Assembly (NCBI GenBank): GCA_022712315.1
Contig: JALAGS010000128.1
Span: 1-39,032 of the forward strand
DNA length: 39,032 nucleotides
DNA from: Sphingobacterium sp.
Lineage (GTDB): Bacteria > Bacteroidota > Bacteroidia > Sphingobacteriales > Sphingobacteriaceae
Direction of reading: 5' to 3'
The position numbers and the translations under genes are program-made. Shown piece by piece: positions 25,572-32,922 of the stretch. The notes beneath the pieces are model-generated. The model had not been told where the DNA came from, searched no databases, and saw only the letters and a list, made by a program, of their open reading frames with translations. Numbering within the stretch: position 1 is the first letter of the stretch; each line of letters starts with the position of its first letter.

Positions 25572-27440
25572 ATGAAAACAGTATTTAAAAATATTATATA
25601 TAGCACACTAATAACTGCTCTGTTTACATTCCATATATCGTGCAGTAAAGATTACCTAGATCAGGTTCCGGACGATCGTCTCTCGCTCGAGGAGGTTTTT
25701 AACAGAAGGGATCTTTCAGAAAAATGGCTGGCAAACACCTATAGTTATATCCGCGATGAAGCCCATCGGACCAATGACACCCCTTGGGATGTGTTGTCTG
25801 ACGATAACGATGTGTCGCAACGAAACAATCCTTTTCGCGTAAACCTGGGGAACTGGAATGCCTCCTCAAATTATTGGAATTTTTGGGAACATTACTACAA
25901 AGGAATTCGAACAGCCACTACTTTTATCAATAACATAGAGGGTAATAAACAAATACTAGAGGACCGCGAAGGGCAGAATTTCATCAAGAGAAGAAAAGCA
26001 GAAGCACGTTTTTTACGTGCATTTTTCTACGCTGAATTGCTCAAGCAATACGGACCTGTCATTTTACTTGGCGATCAGGAGATAGATCCAGATCTGCCTC
26101 TTACCGATCCGGCAATGCAAATACCAAGGAGTTCATACGACGAATGTGTAGACTACATCGTATCTGAATTAAATCAGGCTGAAACTGATCTTGATATAGA
26201 ACATTACTATTCGGGAGACAATGTGCTTGAAAATGATATGGGCCGCGCAAGCAAAGTGCTGTGCCGGGCGATCAAGAGCAAACTTCTCCTATATGCTGCC
26301 AGTCCTCTTTTTAATGGTAATCCGGATTTTAACGGTGTGTTAAACAAAGATGGAAAGGCACTATTTAACCCTACATCTGATAATAACAAATGGAAAAAAG
26401 CGACAGATGCGGCGAAGACAATCATAGACTACGCTGAATCCTCAGGTAAGCTCGGCCTATACAAGAAAACAAAAAGCGATGGTTCAATAGACGGTTTTCT
26501 CTCCTACAGGGACGTATTCCTTGATTCATGGAATATCGAATGGATTCTGGCTCGCAATTCGAACAATCTCGGTAGTTACCAAAGATCCTGTACACCGCGG
26601 TTGGCAAGTGGATATGCCTCTATGGGCCCTACGCAACAACTGATCGACACTTACAGAATGGCCAATGGAGAATCTCCGATCACTGGTTATGCTAGTGACG
26701 GAAGCCCCAAAATAAACACAGCGAGCGGTTATACAGAATCAGGCTTCAGTACATTCACGCCTCCAGGCGCCACACGGTCAAAGTCAACGTTCAATATGTA
26801 TATCAATCGGGAACCACGCTTCTATGCCGCCATCACCTATAGTGGCAGCGATTGGATAAATACGACCTCTAGTCTCGGTGTACGGGAAATACAACTATAC
26901 TACTCGGGTGAATCTGGAAAAGGTGGCTCACACGATTATTCGGAAACCGGCTATTTATTCCGAAAAAATATATCCCCAACATACCACCCTACCCAAAACA
27001 ATGTAGCTCGTTCACTGGTGATGATGCGCTATGCTGAAATCCTACTTAACTATGTCGAAGCGCTGAATGAATATAACCCGGGACATGCAGATATATTAAA
27101 ATATTTAAACCAAATTCGTTTAAGAGGTGGAATTCCGGCGCTAGGCTCGGGACTCAACCAAGCTGAAATGAGGCAACAGATCAGAACGGAAAGACGGATA
27201 GAGCTTACGATGGAGCATTTGCGTTATTTCGATACCCGTCGATGGAAAATTGCAGAGCAAACAGATGGGGGGCCTTTTTACGGAATGAACGTCGAGGCAG
27301 GAACTTCCAATACGGATATGGCGTTTTTTAAGCGAACAAAATTTGAAACACGTGTTTTCCGCAAGAGCTTCTATTTATTTCCAATACCACAGACAGAAAT
27401 CCAACGTAACATCAACTTAGTTCAGAATCCAGGCTGGTAA
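25572..27440 (+). CDS. SusD/RagB-family surface lipoprotein (locus 2)
   Basis: The 622-residue lipoprotein has a lipobox (HISC, Cys24) followed by SKDYLDQVPDDRLS, the usual SusD mature start. TPR-like helices follow, including AEARFLRAFFYAELLKQYGPV, and the C-terminal signature RTERRIELTMEHLRYFDTRRW. It ends QNPGW, as is typical. It forms the lid of the SusC barrel encoded 10 nt upstream and binds the imported ligand at the cell surface. The ligand cannot be read from the sequence. Confidence 0.96.
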   Translation: MKTVFKNIIYSTLITALFTFHISCSKDYLDQVPDDRLSLEEVFNRRDLSEKWLANTYSYIRDEAHRTNDTPWDVLSDDNDVSQRNNPFRVNLGNWNASSNYWNFWEHYYKGIRTATTFINNIEGNKQILEDREGQNFIKRRKAEARFLRAFFYAELLKQYGPVILLGDQEIDPDLPLTDPAMQIPRSSYDECVDYIVSELNQAETDLDIEHYYSGDNVLENDMGRASKVLCRAIKSKLLLYAASPLFNGNPDFNGVLNKDGKALFNPTSDNNKWKKATDAAKTIIDYAESSGKLGLYKKTKSDGSIDGFLSYRDVFLDSWNIEWILARNSNNLGSYQRSCTPRLASGYASMGPTQQLIDTYRMANGESPITGYASDGSPKINTASGYTESGFSTFTPPGATRSKSTFNMYINREPRFYAAITYSGSDWINTTSSLGVREIQLYYSGESGKGGSHDYSETGYLFRKNISPTYHPTQNNVARSLVMMRYAEILLNYVEALNEYNPGHADILKYLNQIRLRGGIPALGSGLNQAEMRQQIRTERRIELTMEHLRYFDTRRWKIAEQTDGGPFYGMNVEAGTSNTDMAFFKRTKFETRVFRKSFYLFPIPQTEIQRNINLVQNPGW

Positions 27441-27459
27441 ATTAATCCGTTTAGTCACC

Positions 27460-28464
27460 ATGAAAAAATTCAATAAAAACCAACATACAAATCGCTGGAA
27501 ATACTGCAGCGTCCTTCTATGCTTATCGATCATAGCCTTATTTCAGGCTTGCAAGGAACCTGAACTGAATATCGAAAATTCAAAGCAATATGGAAGTGTC
27601 TATCTACAATCTGCAGCTAATGGCGCTATCCTCCAATCCTACAACATAAAAGATGAATGGGTTGAAACCACTATCGGTGCAGGATATGGCGGATTGGACA
27701 AACTTGCACAGAAGATCAGCATTGAGCTAGCAATTGACGCAAGCAAAGTCGCTGAATACAACATTCAAAATAACAGTAACTATGAGTTACCACCTGCGGG
27801 AAGTTATGCCCTTGAAAGCCCCACAGTGGAAATTAACCGAAACTTTGGCGGTAGCAATTCAGCCAAACTCCGGATCAATGCGATAAATCTAGGGGGCACA
27901 AAATCGTACATTATCCCTGTAAGCATAAAAAACGTGTCACCAGAACTTCCAATTACAAAGGGGTTACAGACCACCTATTATATTGTTAACGGTGTATACG
28001 AGAGCAATCCATTTCCTCCGATCCCATTGACAGGATGGAAAATAATTGACTTCTCTGACGATGATTATGATGCCATTGGTGGAAGAGCACCTTTCTGTAT
28101 CGACGGTGATAAAACAACATGCTGGCTCTCTACCTATAGAAAAGTAAACGGCTGGCGTCCAACACATCCGCATCACGTAACAGTTGATATGGCTAACGAA
28201 CATACCCTTCATGGCCTAAAGTTATATGGAAGAACTGGAACCAGCAATGCTTATCTATTTCCCAAGACTGTACAAATAGAAACAAGTATAGATGGTCAAA
28301 GCTGGAAGAGTGCCGGGATTTTTATCATCGGAGCATCTTCAGAAGAAACTGCAGCGACCATGTATTTTGAGAAGAGTACAACTGCCAAATATTTTAAAGT
28401 TACAGTGCTCAATAGTGCCGGAAATGGTGACACCACGGCTATTGCTGAACTTGAAGCCTTTTAA
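27460..28464 (+). CDS. DUF1735 plus F5/8 type C (discoidin) surface lipoprotein
   Basis: This 334-residue lipoprotein (lipobox FQAC, Cys31) has an N-terminal DUF1735 domain (about 40-165, with VYLQSAANGAI and SAKLRINAINLGG). A C-terminal discoidin-type carbohydrate-binding domain follows (about 185-334, with FCIDGDKTTCWLS, HHVTVDMANEHTLHGLKLYG and a terminal AIAELEAF). Proteins of this layout are surface glycan-binding proteins of SusCD loci, known for example in N-glycan utilisation. It lies 19 nt after susD. The pairing supports a glycan or glycoconjugate ligand for this locus. Confidence 0.9.
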   Translation: MKKFNKNQHTNRWKYCSVLLCLSIIALFQACKEPELNIENSKQYGSVYLQSAANGAILQSYNIKDEWVETTIGAGYGGLDKLAQKISIELAIDASKVAEYNIQNNSNYELPPAGSYALESPTVEINRNFGGSNSAKLRINAINLGGTKSYIIPVSIKNVSPELPITKGLQTTYYIVNGVYESNPFPPIPLTGWKIIDFSDDDYDAIGGRAPFCIDGDKTTCWLSTYRKVNGWRPTHPHHVTVDMANEHTLHGLKLYGRTGTSNAYLFPKTVQIETSIDGQSWKSAGIFIIGASSEETAATMYFEKSTTAKYFKVTVLNSAGNGDTTAIAELEAF

Positions 28465-28474
28465 TTAACCACGA

Positions 28475-28506
28475 AAAGCTGCTCCAAAATTTATTGGGGC
28501 AGCTTT
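28475..28506 (+). promoter_or_regulatory. Strong intercistronic hairpin before the phosphoesterase gene
   Basis: AAAGCTGCTCCAA (28475-28487) pairs with TTGGGGCAGCTTT (28494-28506); 12 pairs are Watson-Crick, one is a G-T pair, and the loop is 6 nt. It begins 11 nt after the DUF1735 gene stop. An A8 run, not a T-run, follows, so partial termination or RNA processing is likelier than full termination. It argues against the upstream ATG at 28494 as the next gene's start. Confidence 0.6.
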
Positions 28507-28523
28507 CATCAAAAAAAATTCCA

Positions 28524-29336
28524 ATGAGACACTACATCATAACCTGTTTGGCAATACTCCATTTTGCCTGTAGCAAAAGTCCATCCCTACCAACACCTGA
28601 GCCAGAAAAAAAAGAAACAACAGTAAAAATAATGACCTATAACATTTTTGGAGCCCGTACCGGAGGGATACCCGATCTTAAAGTAATTGCAGATGTTATC
28701 AAGCGTGCTGACCCTGACCTACTGGCATTGCAGGAGGTGGATAAATTTACCGATCGAAACAAAAACAATGGCGATATTGCAAAAGAACTAGCCTTATTAA
28801 CAGGAATGGATTGTTTCTTTGCTAAAGCCATAAATGTACAAAACGGTGAATATGGGGATGCAATACTAAGCAAGCTCCCTATTAAGGAGCGCGTTGCCTA
28901 TAATCTGGAAGTAGATCCCACACTAGGCGGAGAGCGCAGGTCAGTAGCACGCATTTTAATAGAAAAAGATAACAAAGATTTTTATTTTATCAGCACGCAT
29001 TTTGATCACTTAAGTGACGAAAGAAACCGGATTAAGCAAGCAAATGACTTTGTTGCATTGGCAAAGTCTTTTGACAAACCCCTTATCGTAGGAGCCGACT
29101 TAAATTGCCTTCCCACCTCCAACCCGATGAATATTTTACGTAGATACTTTTCTGTGGGCTGCCTAAATGGAAACTGTGATCAATTTACCTTTCCAACCAC
29201 GGGAGCAAATCGAACAATAGACTACCTGCTATATGCCCCTATTGATGCGATTAGTCCAAAAGCATACGCTGTGTATACCTGGGCAAATAAAGAATCTGAC
29301 CATTTTCCCGTTCTTGCCACATTTAAAATCAACTAG
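28524..29336 (+). CDS. Endonuclease/exonuclease/phosphatase-family lipoprotein
   Basis: Starting at MRHYIITCLA, the 270-residue lipoprotein has lipobox HFAC (Cys16). The metal-dependent EEP phosphoesterase motifs are complete: Asn40 (MTYNIFG), Glu71 (LALQEVD), His149 (STHFDH), Asp182 and Asn184 (GADLN), Asp233 (TIDYLL), and Asp259-His260 (SDHFPV). Family members cleave phosphodiesters in nucleic acids, sphingomyelin or inositol phosphates. It is the last gene of a SusCD operon and the only enzyme there, 59 nt after the DUF1735 gene with a hairpin between. I infer release of a phosphate-linked group from the imported ligand at the cell surface or in the periplasm; the substrate is not determined. 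Confidence 0.92.
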   Translation: MRHYIITCLAILHFACSKSPSLPTPEPEKKETTVKIMTYNIFGARTGGIPDLKVIADVIKRADPDLLALQEVDKFTDRNKNNGDIAKELALLTGMDCFFAKAINVQNGEYGDAILSKLPIKERVAYNLEVDPTLGGERRSVARILIEKDNKDFYFISTHFDHLSDERNRIKQANDFVALAKSFDKPLIVGADLNCLPTSNPMNILRRYFSVGCLNGNCDQFTFPTTGANRTIDYLLYAPIDAISPKAYAVYTWANKESDHFPVLATFKIN

Positions 29337-29452
29337 TCTCCGCTCCTATTATTTTTTTTTCAAGTTGGATCAAAGTACAAGATTCCATATAAATCGTTCC
29401 AGCCAATTAAAATATAGTTGATCAAAGAATCCTGAAAACAGGTCATTGGAGA

Positions 29453-30049
29453 TTACCGCCCTAATGTATAAAGAAAAAGAAGTGCATAGATAATACCATG
29501 ATCCTTGGCAATATATTCACGAATAGTTTTCATTGCCAAGGACATATGCTCTTTCACGGTGTTGGGTGAAATTTTTAAATGGTCGGCAATTTCTTTATAG
29601 CTCAAGCCTTCTTCTCTGGACATCAGAAATATACGCTTGCGCTGTGGCGGCAATTGACCAATGGCTAGCTCATATATTTTATCGTACTCACTACTTTCAA
29701 GTGAATAATCAGCAGATGGCGAATTATCAAAAGACTGGATGCCACTTGAGGTTTCCAGAATTGCTTCAGCAGACCTCATTTTTTCTTTCAGATGTTTGAA
29801 TATGATATTCCTCGAAATTCGGTAAAGGTAAGCTTGTAGCGATAGGTTATTTTTGATATTAGATCTATATTTCCAAAGGTTGAGAAATGCATCATGGATA
29901 ATATCATCAATTGTATCAGTATCTTGAATGAACTTTTTTATAAAGTGATATATTCCTTTATTGTACTTCTCATAAACTTCCATAAAAGCGTTATGATCCC
30001 CTTCTTTGAGCCGTACATTCAGTAAAAATATTTCTTTAGTATCACTCAT
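29453..30049 (-). CDS. ECF RNA polymerase sigma factor, probable partner of the FecR at 20911
   Basis: This 198-residue sigma factor has region 2 at about 15-85 (NAFMEVYEKYNKGIYHFIKK, DDIIHDAFLNLWKYR) and region 4 at about 135-185 (LPPQRKRIFLMSREEGLSYK, then EIADHLKISPNTVKEHMSLA). It ends in a hydrophobic tail, IIYALLFLYTLGR, which many SusC-linked ECF factors share. It is convergent with the locus 2 operon, and no FecR gene follows it, whereas the FecR at 20911 lacks a sigma gene. That makes them likely partners despite 8.5 kb and opposite strands; this is inference. It has a canonical promoter at 30151-30182. Confidence 0.92.
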   Translation of the reverse strand: MSDTKEIFLLNVRLKEGDHNAFMEVYEKYNKGIYHFIKKFIQDTDTIDDIIHDAFLNLWKYRSNIKNNLSLQAYLYRISRNIIFKHLKEKMRSAEAILETSSGIQSFDNSPSADYSLESSEYDKIYELAIGQLPPQRKRIFLMSREEGLSYKEIADHLKISPNTVKEHMSLAMKTIREYIAKDHGIIYALLFLYTLGR

Positions 30050-30150
30050 TGTTTTTCCTAGTCAGTCGCAAAAATATTCAACTTATATTAAACAGGCATT
30101 AAGCACATTTTAAAGAATTAAAAATTTTTTGGTTCATAAATTGATTACCC

Positions 30151-30182
30151 AAATATAAACTAAAGTGTTGACTAAATCAAAT
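30151..30182 (-). promoter_or_regulatory. Canonical Bacteroidota promoter of the ECF sigma gene
   Basis: On the minus strand TTTG (30179-30182) is followed after exactly 20 nt by TATATTTG (30151-30158), a full match to the -33 TTTG and -7 TAnnTTTG boxes of the primary sigma factor. The implied leader to the ATG at 30049 is about 95 nt. The sigma gene should therefore be made constitutively by housekeeping polymerase. Confidence 0.75.
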
Positions 30183-30294
30183 GAACATCACCTACCCAGA
30201 CAGAAAAAACATCTTTCCTCGACGCTTCAAAACCTAAATATTTGTTTGGAATAATGCTTATTCAAAAAGTCAAGCAGGAGGAAAAATATACCAT

Positions 30295-30326
30295 AAAAAA
30301 GCGGATAACATGACTGCTACCCGCTT
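30295..30326 (-). terminator. Intrinsic terminator of the CsbD gene
   Basis: AAGCGG (30299-30304) pairs with CCGCTT (30321-30326). Inner AACA and TGCT segments pair weakly, and on the minus strand the stem runs into a T6 tract (complement of 30295-30300). It begins 21 nt after the CsbD stop. Confidence 0.7.
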
Positions 30327-30347
30327 CTTTATCACAAATACTCACTG

Positions 30348-30533
30348 TTATAAATCGTTCAACCACTTGTTGACCTCATCCTGAGTTTTACCAGTCTTCT
30401 TTTGAAGTTTACCAACCAATTCATCTTCCTTACCTTCGGCATATAAAAGATCATCATCGGTAAGATCTGCGTATTGTTGTTTTACTTTACCTTTGATTTC
30501 ATTCCAACGGCCTTTCCATGTCAATTCACTCAT
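30348..30533 (-). CDS. CsbD-family stress protein
   Basis: This 61-residue soluble protein matches the CsbD family over its whole length: [20 protein letters not shown], then [20 protein letters not shown] and a C-terminal [13 protein letters not shown]. The family is induced by general stress or stationary phase and has no established biochemical activity. It stands alone with its own terminator, and no signal peptide is present. Confidence 0.93.
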   Translation of the reverse strand: MSELTWKGRWNEIKGKVKQQYADLTDDDLLYAEGKEDELVGKLQKKTGKTQDEVNKWLNDL

Positions 30534-30658
30534 AATATTTTTCCTTTCTTTGTTTAATATTAGAACAATGTCCCTTCAATAATCGTTTAAAAAATAATGT
30601 TATAAAATGTTAATTTTCCAGGGTGCCTGCATTATGCGTGCTGAGGATTTGCATACGA

Positions 30659-31054
30659 TTATTTACGCTGACAATTAGCTGTCCATGCCTTACCATCTTT
30701 GGTATATCCGATCGTCAGTTTACCAGCATCAATTCGAATAACGCCTGTGCCAGCGGAACCAATGTTAACCAAAACATTATCCTTCTTCTCAAAATCTACA
30801 CCGTTCAGATTAGGAATCCCGTTTCCAAAAGCGAAATTATAAGTATCCCCTACTTTCGTAACTGTAACTGTTCCTTCGGCAGCAGCAACATCATTGTCAT
30901 TGTTACTTAAATCGTCAAAGGCAATATTGCCCTCATATTTCCCGATAAAAAGATCATTGTCCGCAGGATCGTCATCTTTACTACATGAAGTAAAACCGAT
31001 GACTACAGTTAAAATAAGCATACCTAACCCTAATGTTTGAATTAATTTTCTCAT
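30659..31054 (-). CDS. Small hypothetical lipoprotein, lipocalin-like or beta-rich
   Basis: I do not recognise a named family. The 131-residue protein has a signal peptide and lipobox (FTSC, Cys24), then an acidic SKDDDPADND linker. A beta-rich domain of about 95 residues follows (GKYEGNIAFDD, GTVTVTKVGDTYNFAFGNG, GKLTIGYTKDGKAWTANCQ). The GxYxGxxxxxD start resembles small lipocalin-like or META-type periplasmic domains of Bacteroidota. It diverges from the ECF sigma gene at 31297 across a 242-bp gap that contains a pair of GTATWWATAC sites. Confidence 0.8.
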   Translation of the reverse strand: MRKLIQTLGLGMLILTVVIGFTSCSKDDDPADNDLFIGKYEGNIAFDDLSNNDNDVAAAEGTVTVTKVGDTYNFAFGNGIPNLNGVDFEKKDNVLVNIGSAGTGVIRIDAGKLTIGYTKDGKAWTANCQRK

Positions 31055-31164
31055 ACGTTGATGTGTTAATGTGAATAAAACATTTCTTTAATGTTGTGTA
31101 AAATTCAAACTCTATGCCATTCCATAGATAACGATGAACACACAGGTATCAACCCTTCAATAAA

Positions 31165-31195
31165 GGGTATAAATACACAAAGCGGGTATTTATAC
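31165..31195. promoter_or_regulatory. Paired GTATWWATAC palindromic sites, putative operator
   Basis: GGGTATAAATAC (31165-31176) and GGGTATTTATAC (31184-31195) recur with 19-bp start-to-start spacing, close to two helical turns. Each has the palindromic form GTAT-WW-ATAC, and together the 10-mers at 31167-31176 and 31186-31195 are perfect inverted copies with a 9-nt spacer. They lie about 100 bp upstream of both divergent starts (31054 and 31297). No other copy was noticed in the window. Confidence 0.5.
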
Positions 31196-31296
31196 AGAAA
31201 ATAGATCAGGTTAAATAAGGCCCCATCAAAATTTTTCTCAATATACTTGGACTGCACAGGCATTATCGCTATATTCATTTATTCCAAGCCTACACT

Positions 31297-31827
31297 ATGG
31301 AAATCAATTATGCGCTGACCGTCCGAAGATTTGAGAAATACTTTGACTTATGGAGTTCCAAAGTCTACCATTATGCGCTTCATAAAACCCAATCACCCTA
31401 TCTAGCTGAGGAAACAGTACAGCATGTTTTTATCAAACTCTGGAAAAATATGAGTACCAAATCTATCGATTCGACCATAGAATCTCAGATTTTTTGCATC
31501 GCACGAACCACAGTGATCGATTTGGTCAAAGCAGAGTATAATAGAAAAAAATTGCTGGAAAGGGATCAAACTTTTGTGCAGCAATATAGTCCTCAGGATG
31601 ATTTTTACGCCAAACAGCTTTCCTCGAATCTTCATGATATCGTTGACAAATTGCCAAAAAAACGTAAAGAGATTTTTATGTTAAGTAGATTTTCAAATCT
31701 ATCACATCAAGAAATTGCCGAAAAGCTAGCTATATCAACAAAAACTGTAGAAAATCAACTGACTCTTGCACTAAAAACAATCAGAAAAGCATTATTATTT
31801 AGCATACTCCTGCAAATTATTTTTTAA
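31297..31827 (+). CDS. ECF RNA polymerase sigma factor (locus 3)
   Basis: The 176-residue sigma factor has region 2 at about 10-75 (RFEKYFDLWSSKVYHYALHK, EETVQHVFIKLWKNM) and region 4 at about 110-165 (LPKKRKEIFMLSRFSNLSHQ, then EIAEKLAISTKTVENQLTLA). It ends in a hydrophobic tail, ALLFSILLQIIF, like the sigma factor at 29453. It heads the sigma-FecR-SusC-SusD locus, 43 nt before the FecR gene, and should be held by that FecR. I found no canonical TAnnTTTG box; the best match is TATACTTG at 31242-31249. Confidence 0.93.
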   Translation: MEINYALTVRRFEKYFDLWSSKVYHYALHKTQSPYLAEETVQHVFIKLWKNMSTKSIDSTIESQIFCIARTTVIDLVKAEYNRKKLLERDQTFVQQYSPQDDFYAKQLSSNLHDIVDKLPKKRKEIFMLSRFSNLSHQEIAEKLAISTKTVENQLTLALKTIRKALLFSILLQIIF

Positions 31828-31870
31828 TTTTTTTTGGGGGCTAATCTGTTTTCGATCGTAATCTTTATAT

Positions 31871-32899
31871 ATGAAGATTAACAAAGCACTGATCGACAAA
31901 TACCTAAGCGGTACTGCCAATGAGGAAGAAATCGCCGCCGTAGAAAATGCAAAGGCCGATAATGAATTTAATTGGGAGGATTTCATGCCGGAAGCAGAAT
32001 GGAAGCAGCATAAGGTACATTCGGAATTTGATAACCAAAAAGAAATAAAGGCGCAGATCCTCAAACAGATCGGGTTCAAAAGCAAACGGCACTTTAGCTG
32101 GATTAAATATGCAGCCATTATCCTATTCGTAGGTATCGGAGCCTGGCTAGCCTTAATCCAAATGAAATCTCCAAAGCTGAGCACAGCACACCTAACACCT
32201 AAACAGGAGGCTGTATCAAAAGCCATCGCTCAGCCAAACAATCTATATTATATCAACTCAGGCAATAGCATACAGCAAATCGATGTTCCTGATGGATCTA
32301 CCATCGAACTCTACCCCAATTCAGAAGTAAAATTCACAGCAGATTTCAGCGGTATTCCTTCGCGCGAGATCCATCTTAAGGGTAAAGCCAAATTTACTGT
32401 TGCAAAGGATAAAACCAAACCTTTTCGTGTCCATACAGCCAGCTTGACGACAACAGCACTGGGCACCATCTTCACTGTAGACGAAAGCAGTGCATCTATT
32501 ACAAAAATAAAACTATATGAGGGACGGATCGAGGTCAAAAGTGATGATAATCACCAAAATATCAAACATCTAAACCTGCAGTTTTTGCCAAATGAAGAAA
32601 TCAGTATCGATAGAAAGCAACAACAGATTGTTGCTGAAACCCGAATTAATGGATCTCCAGCTAATAAAAGAGGGTCTTATCAGAAAACGGCTGAACAGTT
32701 GATATTTAAGAACCTATCTTTACAGGATGTGCTTCATATTATTAGCCATAATTATGCTATCAAATTAAGCTTTGATCCCAAAGATATTCAGGATAAATAC
32801 TATAGCGGAACCTATAAAAACACAAAATCAGTGTACATAAGTATGCTGGCCGATATCCAGGCACTACACCGGATAACCATAACTGTAAAAACCGAATAA
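31871..32899 (+). CDS. FecR-family anti-sigma factor (locus 3)
   Basis: This 342-residue protein has a short cytoplasmic anti-sigma region (1-75, starting KALIDKYLSGTANEEEIAAV), one membrane helix (about 78-97), a FecR domain (about 135-225, with DGSTIELYPNSEVKF and GKAKFTVAKDKTKPFRV) and a C-terminal DUF4974-type domain (about 268-340, LIFKNLSLQDVLHIISHNYA). It is 43 nt after its sigma gene and 23 nt before susC. The periplasmic half would normally read an STN domain on the transporter, but the SusC encoded next has none, so the signal input is unclear. Confidence 0.93.
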   Translation: MKINKALIDKYLSGTANEEEIAAVENAKADNEFNWEDFMPEAEWKQHKVHSEFDNQKEIKAQILKQIGFKSKRHFSWIKYAAIILFVGIGAWLALIQMKSPKLSTAHLTPKQEAVSKAIAQPNNLYYINSGNSIQQIDVPDGSTIELYPNSEVKFTADFSGIPSREIHLKGKAKFTVAKDKTKPFRVHTASLTTTALGTIFTVDESSASITKIKLYEGRIEVKSDDNHQNIKHLNLQFLPNEEISIDRKQQQIVAETRINGSPANKRGSYQKTAEQLIFKNLSLQDVLHIISHNYAIKLSFDPKDIQDKYYSGTYKNTKSVYISMLADIQALHRITITVKTE

Positions 32900-32922
32900 A
32901 TTCACTCTAATAACCACAAATT

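Larger units (their letters stand above)
30050..30347. other. 298-bp intergenic region between sigma and CsbD genes
   Basis: It contains the sigma promoter (30151-30182) and the CsbD terminator (30295-30326). I see no gene. Confidence 0.6.

Noticed and set aside
30623..30910. 95-codon plus-strand open frame
   Set aside because: It is antisense to the small lipoprotein gene, which has a signal peptide, lipobox and sensible beta-strand pattern.
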